Origin: an uncultured Ulvibacter sp.
GTDB lineage: Bacteria; Bacteroidota; Bacteroidia; Flavobacteriales; Flavobacteriaceae
Assembly: GCA_913063405.1 (NCBI GenBank)
Contig: CAJXZB010000017.1
Span: 1-64,000 of the forward strand
Length of the DNA stretch: 64,000 bases
Direction of reading: 5' to 3'
Each line of letters begins with the position of its first letter. Positions within the stretch are counted from its first letter, which is position 1. The notes under the pieces were generated by a model. That model saw only the letters and a list, made by a program, of their open reading frames with translations, had not been told where the DNA came from and made no database searches. Made by a program: the position numbers and the translations under genes. Below are positions 8,656 to 17,523 of this stretch, piece after piece.

Positions 8656-9948
8656 TTAGCTTTTTAAAATCGAATTTCCAATAGCACATTCTAGACATCT
8701 CATCTTTGTGCAATACTCGTTTTTTAGCTGAAGCAATGCCTGAGAATCTAATGAGTTTAAGGACATTGATCTAAGTTCGTTGAATTTCTTTACAATTGTA
8801 TTTTCCTCGCTGCGAATAACAGAGGTGAGATTTAATAAGGCCTCAATATTATCCTTCCCCATTTGCTTGGCATAACAAAATTGTAGCGGAATAATGGTGT
8901 TTATTAGCAAGACATCAACAAATTTCTTGGTAAGAACTTTTTTACGCTTCACAGAAGTCACGCCAAAGTTGAAGTGACTGTCCCAGTACTGGCCAGCCGA
9001 AACGTTGAATACCGAATAAAGAGCGTCAATAGTTTTTTTTGGTTCATTTACTGAAATATCAAAAATCACTTCTGAAAACAACTGCTTTTTAGAAAAATAC
9101 AAACTCGCCAGTTGCGACAATCTAATTGTTGGAAAATTAGGAGGCCGAAGTCTGAAAAATTTAGGAGATATGATCCCACCACATTTTAACCCAAACTTAT
9201 GTTTTTGGTATTGATAATTCTTCTGAAGCGCCTTATAATATCCTTCCTCTTTCTCTTCAGTAAGTAATCCTGCTTGCCCCATTAAAAGGCTCTCAAGTTC
9301 AAATTGATCCTGAGTACATTTCTTTACAATCGAAAAATCCAAGGATCTTGCTACACTTAAAAACGCTTCTCTATTGACCATCATCCCAAAGTTCTTGCAT
9401 AACAAACGAAACAACAATGCTTCCCAATGATTATTACAATCGTATAATTCGCTAAGAATACGTTTCGATTTTCGCTCCAGACGCTCGATGAACAGTCGCT
9501 CCAACCAATTTTTAAGAAGGAACTCGTCTACTTGCCCAAAGTTATTCTCACAATTAATCCATTTATGATTTTTAGAGAATAAGTCTCGATACTTTGAAAG
9601 CGCTTGTGGTTCAATTAAATGTTTCAGTTCGCAGGTTGGAATACTTGTGTTATTCTTTCTGAAAATATCCGCATCATATTCCCATACTACGTGTAGAATT
9701 ACATTATCATAATTAACATCATTCTCATGCTTATGAACATACCACTCTGAAGACTTTAGGTGAATCTCTATATTGCCAGCCCATAACTGACCTCCAATTG
9801 AAATTTGTGCGTTAAAAAAATCTGGTCCAGAATCTGTGTTGTGCCGCCCAACGGTAGTTATTTCAATAGAATCACCGTTTGTCGTTTCTAAATCCCTCGT
9901 ATTAAACTTCTGAAACTTCCATACATAGTGTAGAAAATCTTCTTGCAT
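8656..9948 (-). CDS. DUF2851 family protein
   Basis: The 430-residue soluble protein is recognised by its conserved N-terminus (MQEDFLHYVWKFQKFN) and the segment TVGRHNTDSGPDFFNAQISIGG. The HNTDSGPDF and WAGNIEIHL motifs resemble a nuclease-like core (D...E-x-H), but no activity is known to me for the family, and I make no functional claim. The C-terminus is cysteine-rich (CTKMRCLECAIGNSIL), which may bind metal. It is of full family length and shares strand and likely transcript with the short PspC gene downstream. Confidence 0.85.
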   Translation of the reverse strand: MQEDFLHYVWKFQKFNTRDLETTNGDSIEITTVGRHNTDSGPDFFNAQISIGGQLWAGNIEIHLKSSEWYVHKHENDVNYDNVILHVVWEYDADIFRKNNTSIPTCELKHLIEPQALSKYRDLFSKNHKWINCENNFGQVDEFLLKNWLERLFIERLERKSKRILSELYDCNNHWEALLFRLLCKNFGMMVNREAFLSVARSLDFSIVKKCTQDQFELESLLMGQAGLLTEEKEEGYYKALQKNYQYQKHKFGLKCGGIISPKFFRLRPPNFPTIRLSQLASLYFSKKQLFSEVIFDISVNEPKKTIDALYSVFNVSAGQYWDSHFNFGVTSVKRKKVLTKKFVDVLLINTIIPLQFCYAKQMGKDNIEALLNLTSVIRSEENTIVKKFNELRSMSLNSLDSQALLQLKNEYCTKMRCLECAIGNSILKS

Positions 9949-9989
9949 TTATATAAAATTGGAGGGAGTCGAAACGGAAATACGAAGAT

Positions 9990-10016
9990 AAAAAAATCCC
10001 GCCATTCGGCAGGATT
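9990..10016 (-). terminator. Terminator of the cysteine synthase-like gene
   Basis: The minus strand shows AATCCTGCC-GAAT-GGCGGGATT followed by seven T. It lies 23 bases past the stop of the 10039-11397 gene and just upstream of the DUF2851 gene. Confidence 0.85.
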
Positions 10017-10038
10017 TAATCATTTAAAAAACTTGTCT

Positions 10039-11397
10039 CTATAACGCGCCAATGATATCGTGCTTGGTAATTATATGATACTTACCATCACCCAGTTCCA
10101 CCAATACCGCATTGTTTTCTTTATCCATCAGCTTAGAAACGTCCTCTATGGGGGTTGTTGTTTTTACTATTGGAAAAGGTTTATGCATTACATCTTTTAT
10201 AGGAAGGTCTGAAATATTCTTGTTCTCCATAAACTCACGAAGTAGATCTGTCTCATCCAATGCGCCTACAAATCCAGAAGTATCTTCAACAGGAATTTGA
10301 GAAATTTTATATTGTTTCATACGCTCAATAGCATGACCAACCAGTTCTTCAGTTTTTACAGTAATTAAAGGTTTATCGGCGTGATCCCTGATAAGGTCTT
10401 CAGCGATTGTAACTTCATCTTCTATAAAACCCCTATCTCGCATCCATTCATCATTGTACATTTTTCCAACATATCGACTTCCATGATCATGAAATAACAC
10501 GACAATTACATCATCTTTAGTAAAATGTTCTTTTAGCTGAAGCAAGCCTTTCATTGCAGATCCAGCCGAATTCCCAAGAAACATACCTTCCGTTTTCGAT
10601 AGCTTTTGTGTATAGATTGCCGCATCTTTATCTGTTACTTTCGTAAAGCCATCTATTACGCTAAAATTGACATTCTCTGGAAGAATATCTTCACCAATTC
10701 CTTCGGTTATATACGGATAAATCTCGTTCTCATCGAAAACCCCAGTTTCGTGGTATTTTTTAAAAACACTTCCGTAGGTGTCAATTCCCCAAACTTTAAT
10801 ATTTGGATTTTGCTCTTTTAGGTATTTTCCAACGCCGCTTATCGTTCCTCCTGTACCCACACCCACTACAAAATGAGTCACTTTACCTTCGGTTTGTTTC
10901 CAAATTTCTGGACCTGTACTTTCATAATGTGCTCGAGCATTGCTTGGGTTATCATATTGATTCACATACCAGCTATTCGGAGTTTCCTCTGCAAGACGCT
11001 TTGAAGTCGAATAGTAAGATCTAGGATCTGTTGGTTCTACATTGGTGGGGCAAACAATTACCTTACTGCCAACGGCACGAAGAATATCCATTTTCTCCTT
11101 ACTTTGCTTATCGCTAATCACACAGACCATTTTATATCCTTTAACGATGGCAACAAGTGCCAAGCCCATACCTGTATTCCCTGAAGTTCCTTCAATTATA
11201 GTACCGCCAGGTTTTAATCGTCCGTCGGCCTCCGCATCTTCCACCATTTTTAACGCCATACGATCCTTAACAGAATTCCCTGGGTTAAAAGTTTCATATT
11301 TAGCGAGGACAAGTGCTGGAATTTCTTCTGCTAGTTTATTGATTTTTACCAGAGGTGTATTCCCAATGGTACCTAATATATTTTCTGCGTATTCCAT
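10039..11397 (-). CDS. PLP-dependent cysteine synthase / cystathionine beta-synthase with CBS domains
   Basis: The 452-residue enzyme is a fold-type II PLP protein. The PLP lysine is K44 in NPGNSVKDR, with EGTSGNTGMG and phosphate loop GVGTGGTISG. A C-terminal pair of CBS domains (about 335-452) may bind adenosyl ligands. It makes cysteine from O-acetylserine or cystathionine from serine and homocysteine; the sequence alone does not decide which. I start at MEYAENILGT (11397) because family N-termini begin there and an AT-rich leader precedes it; an upstream in-frame ATG (11451) would add 18 unconserved residues. Confidence 0.9.
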   Translation of the reverse strand: MEYAENILGTIGNTPLVKINKLAEEIPALVLAKYETFNPGNSVKDRMALKMVEDAEADGRLKPGGTIIEGTSGNTGMGLALVAIVKGYKMVCVISDKQSKEKMDILRAVGSKVIVCPTNVEPTDPRSYYSTSKRLAEETPNSWYVNQYDNPSNARAHYESTGPEIWKQTEGKVTHFVVGVGTGGTISGVGKYLKEQNPNIKVWGIDTYGSVFKKYHETGVFDENEIYPYITEGIGEDILPENVNFSVIDGFTKVTDKDAAIYTQKLSKTEGMFLGNSAGSAMKGLLQLKEHFTKDDVIVVLFHDHGSRYVGKMYNDEWMRDRGFIEDEVTIAEDLIRDHADKPLITVKTEELVGHAIERMKQYKISQIPVEDTSGFVGALDETDLLREFMENKNISDLPIKDVMHKPFPIVKTTTPIEDVSKLMDKENNAVLVELGDGKYHIITKHDIIGAL

Positions 11398-11454
11398 ATT
11401 TAATTTTAGAAGTGAATCCCTTCGCGTACATGCTTTGGAATTTGCGGACAAAGG

Positions 11455-11578
11455 TATGATTTACCATTGTATACCACAAAGTTTTGCGTTAAGGAAAGAG
11501 GCTTTATTGAAGCTCTCCCGTTAAGGTTTCGGGAAGCGGCTGCCGAATGCCTGATCCGCTTTAGGTGGGAACGCCGCA
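11455..11578. other. Structured, GC-rich intergenic segment
   Basis: Between the permease stop and the cysteine synthase start lies a segment clearly richer in G and C than its neighbours. It holds two copies of CGTTAAGG (11487-11494 and 11519-11526) and short stems such as CCCG/CGGG and AAGCGG/CCGCTT. No start codon with coding potential is evident. It may be a Flavobacteriia intergenic repeat or RNA 3' structure; I cannot identify it. Confidence 0.4.
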
Positions 11579-12814
11579 TTACTCAAATCGTATTGCTTTC
11601 ACCGGAGAAATCTTGGCGATAATATAAGACGGTATTAACAACATAAGCAAACATAGTGCAAATGTTCCGGCATTAAGTATCAATATATAATCAATATCCA
11701 AGTGTACCGGTGCCTCAGAAACATAATAAGTATCTGGGTTAAGCGGAAAGAGCTTGAAGTATTTTTGAATCATTAATAACCCTATTCCTATAAAATTACC
11801 CCAAAATAGTCCTACTCCAATTAGATACATTGCATTGTACAAAAATACTTTCCGAACGCTCCAATCGCTACTCCCTAGCGCTTTTAGAATTCCAATCATT
11901 TGGGTCCTCTCTAAAATTAACACCAGTAAAGCGGTGATCATGTTAATTCCTGCGACCAAAATCATAATACCAATTATAAGTACAATATTGAAATCGAATA
12001 AATCCAACCATTCGAAAATAGAGTAGTATTTATCACGAATAGTTTGCGTATCTAAGGTGCTTCCTATTTCATTATAAACTGTATTTCCAATGGTTCCAAT
12101 TTTGTCAAAATCATCCACAAACAATTCAAAACCTCCTATTTGGTCTTTCGTCCATCTGTTTAAACGCTGAATATGTCGAATATCGGCAACGAGGAATTGT
12201 TTGTCAAATTGCTGGAAACCACTGTTATATATACCTACGATAGTGAAACCTCTACTTCTAAAGGAATTCTTACTCTCCTTATCCAGGAAAAAAGTACGAA
12301 CTGTCTCCCCTATTTTTAGATTCAATCGATTGACGAGATAAGAGGAAAGCAAGACATCATCGTTGAGCTCATTATTAAAATCAGGTAAACTCCCTTCGAC
12401 CAAATAGTCTTTAAAATATTGCCAATCATAATCATCTCCAACTCCTTTTACGATGATCCCTTCAAAATCGGTTTCGGTTCTAATTACGCCACTTTTAGAG
12501 GCAGTTACTTGAATGTGCGTAATACCCTCAGCACTAGTGAAATTGGGATAAAAATCTTGCGTTTTTGAAATTGGAATCTGTGAATCGTTGGAGAAATTAG
12601 TATCGAAGTTGGTAATAATAATATCTCCATTAAAGGCAGACACTTTTTCTCTTATCTTTTTCTGAAGACCAACACCCGTGGCAATCGAAATCAACATCAT
12701 TATCAAACCCAATGCAATTGCCGTGATAGCAATTTTTATTATTGGTGCTGAAATACTACTTTTATAATCCTTAGCAGCAATGATTCGGCGAGCGATAAAA
12801 AATTCGAAATTCAC
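11579..12814 (-). CDS. ABC transporter permease, LolC/LolE-like FtsX domain
   Basis: The 411-residue protein has one N-terminal membrane helix (about 30-50) and a large periplasmic MacB-like domain (about 55-270). Three C-terminal helices form the FtsX domain (LILERTQMIGILKALGSSDW, about 300-320). It matches lipoprotein-releasing LolC/E permeases, which pass lipoproteins from the inner membrane to a carrier together with an ATPase encoded elsewhere. Its ATG is only 10 bases from the ATG of the divergent NamZ-like gene. A TATTTTTG -7-like box at 12842-12849 inside that gene may drive it. Confidence 0.88.
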   Translation of the reverse strand: MNFEFFIARRIIAAKDYKSSISAPIIKIAITAIALGLIMMLISIATGVGLQKKIREKVSAFNGDIIITNFDTNFSNDSQIPISKTQDFYPNFTSAEGITHIQVTASKSGVIRTETDFEGIIVKGVGDDYDWQYFKDYLVEGSLPDFNNELNDDVLLSSYLVNRLNLKIGETVRTFFLDKESKNSFRSRGFTIVGIYNSGFQQFDKQFLVADIRHIQRLNRWTKDQIGGFELFVDDFDKIGTIGNTVYNEIGSTLDTQTIRDKYYSIFEWLDLFDFNIVLIIGIMILVAGINMITALLVLILERTQMIGILKALGSSDWSVRKVFLYNAMYLIGVGLFWGNFIGIGLLMIQKYFKLFPLNPDTYYVSEAPVHLDIDYILILNAGTFALCLLMLLIPSYIIAKISPVKAIRFE

Positions 12815-12824
12815 TACAGTTTAT

Positions 12825-14132
12825 ATGGTTTTAACTTTTTTCAAAAATACATTAATCTTAACGCTTTTTATCTGTTTTTCTTGCGGAAGTGGGAATAAGC
12901 CTCCCACCGCTGAAGCTTCGGAAGGCATAGAGACCGAAGTTGGAAGCGAGATGTCGGAAGACGAAAAACTGGAAGTTGAAATTGAAGCACTAGAAGCAAT
13001 AGTGGTAGGAGCGAATCAAATTTCAGAATATATAGATCTGTTGAAAGACAGGAATGTTGGAGTTGTTGCCAATCAGACATCTAGAATCTATGATCCTCCA
13101 AAGGAGGAAATAACGAAGTATTCATCAGAGATTTTTCGAGATGCGCATCTGGTGGATTATCTTTTTGAGAATAACGTTTCGATTAAGAAAGTATTTGCTC
13201 CAGAGCACGGTTTTCGAGGCACAGCAGACGCTGGCGAAGTAGTAAAGGATGGTGTTGACACCAAAACGGGACTTCCAATTATTTCGCTCTACGGAAAAAA
13301 CAAAAAACCTTCAGAAGCACAATTAAAAGATATCGATATTATGGTGTTTGATATCCAAGATGTGGGGGCGCGTTTCTACACCTATATTTCGTCACTTCAC
13401 TATGTGATGGAGGCCTGTGCTGAGGCAAACATTCCATTGTTGATTCTAGATCGTCCAAATCCTAACGGACATTACATCGACGGACCAATTTTAGAAAAGG
13501 AATATAAAAGTTTTGTAGGGATGCATTCTGTTCCCGTGGTGCATGGTATGACCATTGGTGAATATACGCAAATGATTAATGGAGAAGGCTGGTTAGAGAG
13601 TGGTGTGAAATGTGATATTACGGTTGTGAAAATGCTGAATTACAATCATCAAATGTCATATTCTTTACCTATAAACCCCTCACCAAACCTACCAAACGAT
13701 ATCTCAATTAACCTCTACCCTAGCCTCTGTTTCTTTGAAGGTACTTTTATAAGCGCAGGACGTGGAACGGATAAGCAATTTCAAATATTTGGCGCGCCTT
13801 CTTTGCCCTTAGAACGGTATTCGTTTCAATTTACACCTCAAACTAATAAAGGAGCTAAATATCCTAAGTTTAAAGATGAAGTTTGCTTCGGAAAAGACTT
13901 GCGCTCGGTACCCAAGCTCGACAAACTAAATCTAGAATGGTTAATTGAAGCCTATGTTTCCAATGGAAAAAAGAAAGATTTCTTTAATAAATTTTTCACC
14001 AAACTTGCGGGTACTAAAAAACTCCAAGGACAAATAGAACAAGGTTATACCTACCGTGAGATTAGAAAAACATGGCTACAAGGATTAGCGGATTATGATA
14101 AAATGCGACAAGCGTATTTGTTGTATGAGTAA
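12825..14132 (+). CDS. DUF1343 lipoprotein, NamZ-like exo-beta-N-acetylmuramidase
   Basis: The 435-residue protein has a lipoprotein signal (LFICFSCGSGN). An acidic linker of about 40 residues follows, then a DUF1343 domain with VGVVANQTSR, FAPEHGFRG, DIQDVGARFYTYISS and DRPNPNGHYIDGP motifs. Characterised DUF1343 members (NamZ) remove MurNAc from the non-reducing end of peptidoglycan fragments, so a role in wall recycling or degradation at the envelope is likely. I start at 12825 (MVLTFFKNT) because the signal peptide begins there; a start at 12780 would overlap the divergent permease gene. It converges with the pseudogene 2 bases beyond. Confidence 0.88.
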   Translation: MVLTFFKNTLILTLFICFSCGSGNKPPTAEASEGIETEVGSEMSEDEKLEVEIEALEAIVVGANQISEYIDLLKDRNVGVVANQTSRIYDPPKEEITKYSSEIFRDAHLVDYLFENNVSIKKVFAPEHGFRGTADAGEVVKDGVDTKTGLPIISLYGKNKKPSEAQLKDIDIMVFDIQDVGARFYTYISSLHYVMEACAEANIPLLILDRPNPNGHYIDGPILEKEYKSFVGMHSVPVVHGMTIGEYTQMINGEGWLESGVKCDITVVKMLNYNHQMSYSLPINPSPNLPNDISINLYPSLCFFEGTFISAGRGTDKQFQIFGAPSLPLERYSFQFTPQTNKGAKYPKFKDEVCFGKDLRSVPKLDKLNLEWLIEAYVSNGKKKDFFNKFFTKLAGTKKLQGQIEQGYTYREIRKTWLQGLADYDKMRQAYLLYE

Positions 14133-14134
14133 AT

Positions 14135-15653
14135 CTATTTTAAGAAATCGATTTTCCCATTTCCTCTTTCCGAAGTAATTAATTCACCCCTTATTGAGTA
14201 CACCTCAACTGACTGGATGATTTCTTGGCTTTCAATAGTGAGCATTTCACGAACTGGATTTGGATAAATTATCGGCTGTAATTGTTCATTATCATTTACT
14301 CCTAAAGAGCAATCTTCACTATAAACAACACTATTGCTAAATAACCAATTTCCATAAGGTGCAGCAGCAGCATCGTCAACATCCACGCAATATAAATCTA
14401 GGTTTTCAAATCCAAGTATAAGAGTTAAAATTTCATTATTCCCATTTCTTAGATCTAGGGATTCTAAGTCGTTATTCGTGAGAAGCATACTTTCTATATT
14501 TGGATTAGAACTTATGTCAAGAGTTATTAGACTATTTTCAAACAAACTGATAGTTCTAATGTTCGGATTAGAACTTAAATTTATCTCTGTGAAATTGTTA
14601 GCATTAGCTGACAAATTTTCCAAACTGATTAAAGCCAAAATATCTAATAATTCAAGGGCATTCTGGTTACAAAGAATTGCTGCTAAATCTGGAGCATTAC
14701 CCATTATTAAACTGGTTAGTGAGACATTATTAAAACAACCGAAGGAAATTAGTTGCACATTATTGGTGAGGTCTAGACTCGAAATCCCTGTCCCATCAAC
14801 TTCTAATCGAACAATTTCTAGGTGTTGTGATAAATCTAATTCCGAAATATTTGGTCCATCATTAATATACAAGGTCCGAAGTTTGGTATTGGCCGAAACA
14901 TCCAAATCAACAAGGTTTTCACCTCCAATATCCAAATACCAGAGTTCGGGATTAAGCGTGAGGTCAACTAACCCTAACTGATCATTCACAATTCCTAATC
15001 CTTTCAAATTGGGATGATTGGCCCCATCAAATTCAGGCATCTCATGATCTCTTGCCTTGAGAAGATTAAGGCGATGTAATAACTCGATACCTGTAAGATC
15101 TGTAATACGCGGCCCTAAAGCTTGGATCTTTAGATAATCCATATTCAATCTACTAAGGTTTTGGTATTTATGAGTAAGAACATTATTGTTATTAGGGATG
15201 TCATCGCCAAGACCAATGTATTCAACATAAGCTTCAAAGGTATCATCCGGGACAAAGGTCTTATCTGTTGCAGTATAGGGGTAATCGAAAATATAGTTCC
15301 AGAGTCAAAGACGTTCATATAATCACAGACTCCTGTACTAGTATCGAAGATAAAAAGGGTAACATTTAATTCAAAATATGGGTGTCCTGATGGTAGATTT
15401 ATTAAAAATTCTTGATCATCATAAGTTTCGCTTTGTGTCGAACTCTTAATACATAACAAATAGAAAAATTGATCGTATTTCCAACAATGTCGAGATTTGA
15501 TTCAATATGACCAGCTCCTTGATTGAAATAAAAGGAGGTATGTAAAATTGCTTCTTCATTGGATGCTCCAGGTTCTAAATAGAAATTATATATCTCTTGT
15601 CCGTTAATTAAACCAGATAACAGCAAGAGAAATACTACTAATAACTTCTTCAT
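14135..15653 (-). pseudogene. Decayed leucine-rich-repeat T9SS cargo gene (two frameshifts, truncated C-terminus)
   Basis: Three minus-strand frames join into one protein. The first (15653 to about 15465) is a signal peptide, MKKLLVVFLLLLSGLINGQ, and start of the mature part. The second runs from about 15465 to 15290. The third (to 14135) holds the family segment DDTFEAYVEYIGLGDD, about ten leucine-rich repeats and a partial sorting domain (YPNPVREMLTIESQE). Frame changes fall at short A runs (15464-15468 and 15288-15291). The sorting domain stops at GKIDFLK, about 20 residues short of normal. Either a true pseudogene or, for the frameshifts, sequencing errors; the C-terminal loss is independent. 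Confidence 0.8.
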
Positions 15654-15738
15654 ATTGATGGTTTTTAATAAATCTAGAACATTTTTTAAACCTAGCTGTA
15701 AATGTACTTCGGGAAATGCCTAAGTGTTGGTGATTTTT

Positions 15739-16227
15739 TCATATTCGCTTTTTCATCGCCTCAACAATATTGAAAGCAGCGGGGCAAATGGCAACATTTT
15801 GAAGTGTAAGATCAGAAATTTGCTGAAATTTCTTTCTGTTGGTATGAGGAAACTCTCTACATGCCTTTGGACGAATATCATAGATACTACAATAATTATC
15901 TGCTCCTAAAAAAGCACAAGGCACCAATTTTAAAACAAAATCATTGTCCTCATCTACTCGCAAATAGGTCTCGATAAATTTCTGCTCCTTAATTCTTAAA
16001 TGTTTAGAAATTCTAGCTACATCTTTATCGGTGAATAAAGGGCCAGTTGTTTTACAGCAATTGGCACAGGTGAGACAATCTGTTTTTTCAAATTCGGTAT
16101 CGTGCAATTCTTGCATTATAGTATCGAGATGCTTGGGCGTTTTCTTCTTCAATAAATTGAAGAATTTTTTGTTCTCGTTATGCGTATCTTTGGCAAGTTT
16201 TGGGAGATTTTTTAAGACGTCATCCAT
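15739..16227 (-). CDS. YkgJ-type cysteine cluster protein
   Basis: The 162-residue soluble protein has the CxxCxxCC cluster (CLTCANCCKTTGP, about 55-67). More cysteines lie at about 104 (PCAFLG), 110 (YCSIYD), 118 (ACREFP) and 148 (ICPAAF), the family pattern for binding zinc or an Fe-S centre. The molecular role of the family is unproven. It is transcribed divergently from the methyltransferase gene, whose start lies 26 bases away, so their promoters overlap each other's leaders. Confidence 0.88.
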   Translation of the reverse strand: MDDVLKNLPKLAKDTHNENKKFFNLLKKKTPKHLDTIMQELHDTEFEKTDCLTCANCCKTTGPLFTDKDVARISKHLRIKEQKFIETYLRVDEDNDFVLKLVPCAFLGADNYCSIYDIRPKACREFPHTNRKKFQQISDLTLQNVAICPAAFNIVEAMKKRI

Positions 16228-16252
16228 AACTCAAAAGTAATCAATTTTCAAG

Positions 16253-16957
16253 ATGCAAGACATTTTAGGCAGCGCACTTCTCGATTATTATAACGGAAAT
16301 TATACAGAAGATTTAATCACCGAAACAAACATTAGTGAGGAGGACGAACTACCACTACCCTATTTTTTTCGTGATTTTTCCGAAATGCCTTCTATCGAGC
16401 AGAAGGCCCTTGAACTTTCCAAAGGAAAAGTATTAGATGTTGGCTGTGGCGCTGGAAGCCACGCGTTGTATCTTCAGGGAAAAAGATTAAATGTTACTGC
16501 AATCGACACTTCTTCTGGAGCCTGCGAAGTTTCGAGGCTGAGAGGAGTTTCGGATGTGCGAAATTTAGATTTGATTAAACTTGAAAAGGAAACCTTCGAC
16601 ACCATTTTATTACTTATGAATGGTACTGGGATTTTTCAGAAATTAGAATATATATCTGTATTTCTAACCCATTTAAAGTCTTTATTGAAATCCAACGGAC
16701 AGATATTGATCGATTCTAGCGACTTAAAATATATGTACGATACTGGTGAAGGCGGAGGTATTTGGATTCCAGGCGATGCCTATTATGGCGAACTAGAGTT
16801 CATTACCAAATATAAAGGTGCCAAAAGTGAACCTTTTAATTGGTTGTACCTTGGTGAGAATATTTTTGAAAGTGCTTGTATCGCTAACGGCCTAAGTTTT
16901 GAGGTGATTTCCCGAGGTGAAAATTTTGATTATTTAGCCCAAATTAGTGCTTTGTAG
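16253..16957 (+). CDS. Class I SAM-dependent methyltransferase
   Basis: The 234-residue protein has motif I VLDVGCGAGSHALYL (about 61-75), the acidic strand-2 end AIDTSS (about 84-89) and a motif IV-like DTILLLMNGTGIFQ. A Rossmann-type core is complete. The substrate cannot be inferred; the FNWLYLGE segment and aromatic C-terminus suggest a small-molecule enzyme. Its last 14 bases overlap the 3' end of the convergent DUF2059 gene. Confidence 0.85.
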   Translation: MQDILGSALLDYYNGNYTEDLITETNISEEDELPLPYFFRDFSEMPSIEQKALELSKGKVLDVGCGAGSHALYLQGKRLNVTAIDTSSGACEVSRLRGVSDVRNLDLIKLEKETFDTILLLMNGTGIFQKLEYISVFLTHLKSLLKSNGQILIDSSDLKYMYDTGEGGGIWIPGDAYYGELEFITKYKGAKSEPFNWLYLGENIFESACIANGLSFEVISRGENFDYLAQISAL

Positions 16958-17477
16958 TATATCCTTTTTTAACCAACAAGCTCATTTTCTCTCCAAATAA
17001 ATCTCTAGACCAATGACTGGATATCTCTGCAATATCAACAGAAAGATCTTGTCGTTTAGCTTCAATTTTTTTACCTATCTCGCTCTCAAAGAATTCCATG
17101 ATCTTGTCATTATCTTCATTGGTAAGATCATTGGTTCCTAAAACAAGTTTTCTAGCGGTTTCGGTCTTATAAAAAGTTTCCATCTTAATAATTTCGGCCT
17201 CTGTAAAGTGCTTTCTATATGCGAATGTCAAGAATTCGATTACATCTTGTACGCTTTTGTCCTTACCTTTTTTAATCTCGTTCCATACTTCTTCTGGTAC
17301 ATCAACGAATTGCCGATTCAGTACCACAAACATTTGATCGTACGCTTCGTTATACTGAGATTCCGTTCCATTGTTATTTAAATATTCAATAATATTTTGT
17401 TGAAAGGAATCCACTTGAGCAGAGACTGAAAAACAAATACAACAAAAAAGCGTTAAAAACAAGGAACGTCTTTTCAT
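16944..17477 (-). CDS. DUF2059 domain protein, exported
   Basis: The chosen start gives 177 residues, MKRRSLFLTLFCC, with a signal peptide ending SVSAQ. An all-alpha DUF2059 region follows (about 95-150, FLTFAYRKHFTEAEI and ARKLVL motifs). The family is periplasmic with unknown function. A start three codons upstream (17486) is possible. Its -7 box (TAAATTTG, 17510-17517) faces the divergent metalloprotease gene's box. Confidence 0.82.
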   Translation of the reverse strand: MKRRSLFLTLFCCICFSVSAQVDSFQQNIIEYLNNNGTESQYNEAYDQMFVVLNRQFVDVPEEVWNEIKKGKDKSVQDVIEFLTFAYRKHFTEAEIIKMETFYKTETARKLVLGTNDLTNEDNDKIMEFFESEIGKKIEAKRQDLSVDIAEISSHWSRDLFGEKMSLLVKKGYTTKH

Positions 17478-17494
17478 AATGGACATATTAAGTT

Positions 17495-17517
17495 TATGTT
17501 TGTTGCCAACAAATTTA
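17495..17517. promoter_or_regulatory. Overlapping divergent -7 boxes
   Basis: TATGTTTG on the plus strand (17495-17502) and TAAATTTG on the minus strand (17510-17517) both fit TAnnTTTG. They serve the metalloprotease gene and the DUF2059 gene. The two transcripts would start inside each other's promoter, so they may compete. No clear -33 element is seen. Confidence 0.45.
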
Positions 17518-17523
17518 TAATTA

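Noticed and set aside
11042-11524. 160-residue plus-strand frame opposite the cysteine synthase-like gene
   Set aside because: The opposite strand encodes a complete PLP enzyme; this frame has no family resemblance.
14478-14981. 167-residue plus-strand frame inside the decayed leucine-rich gene
   Set aside because: It is the mirror of leucine-rich repeats on the other strand.
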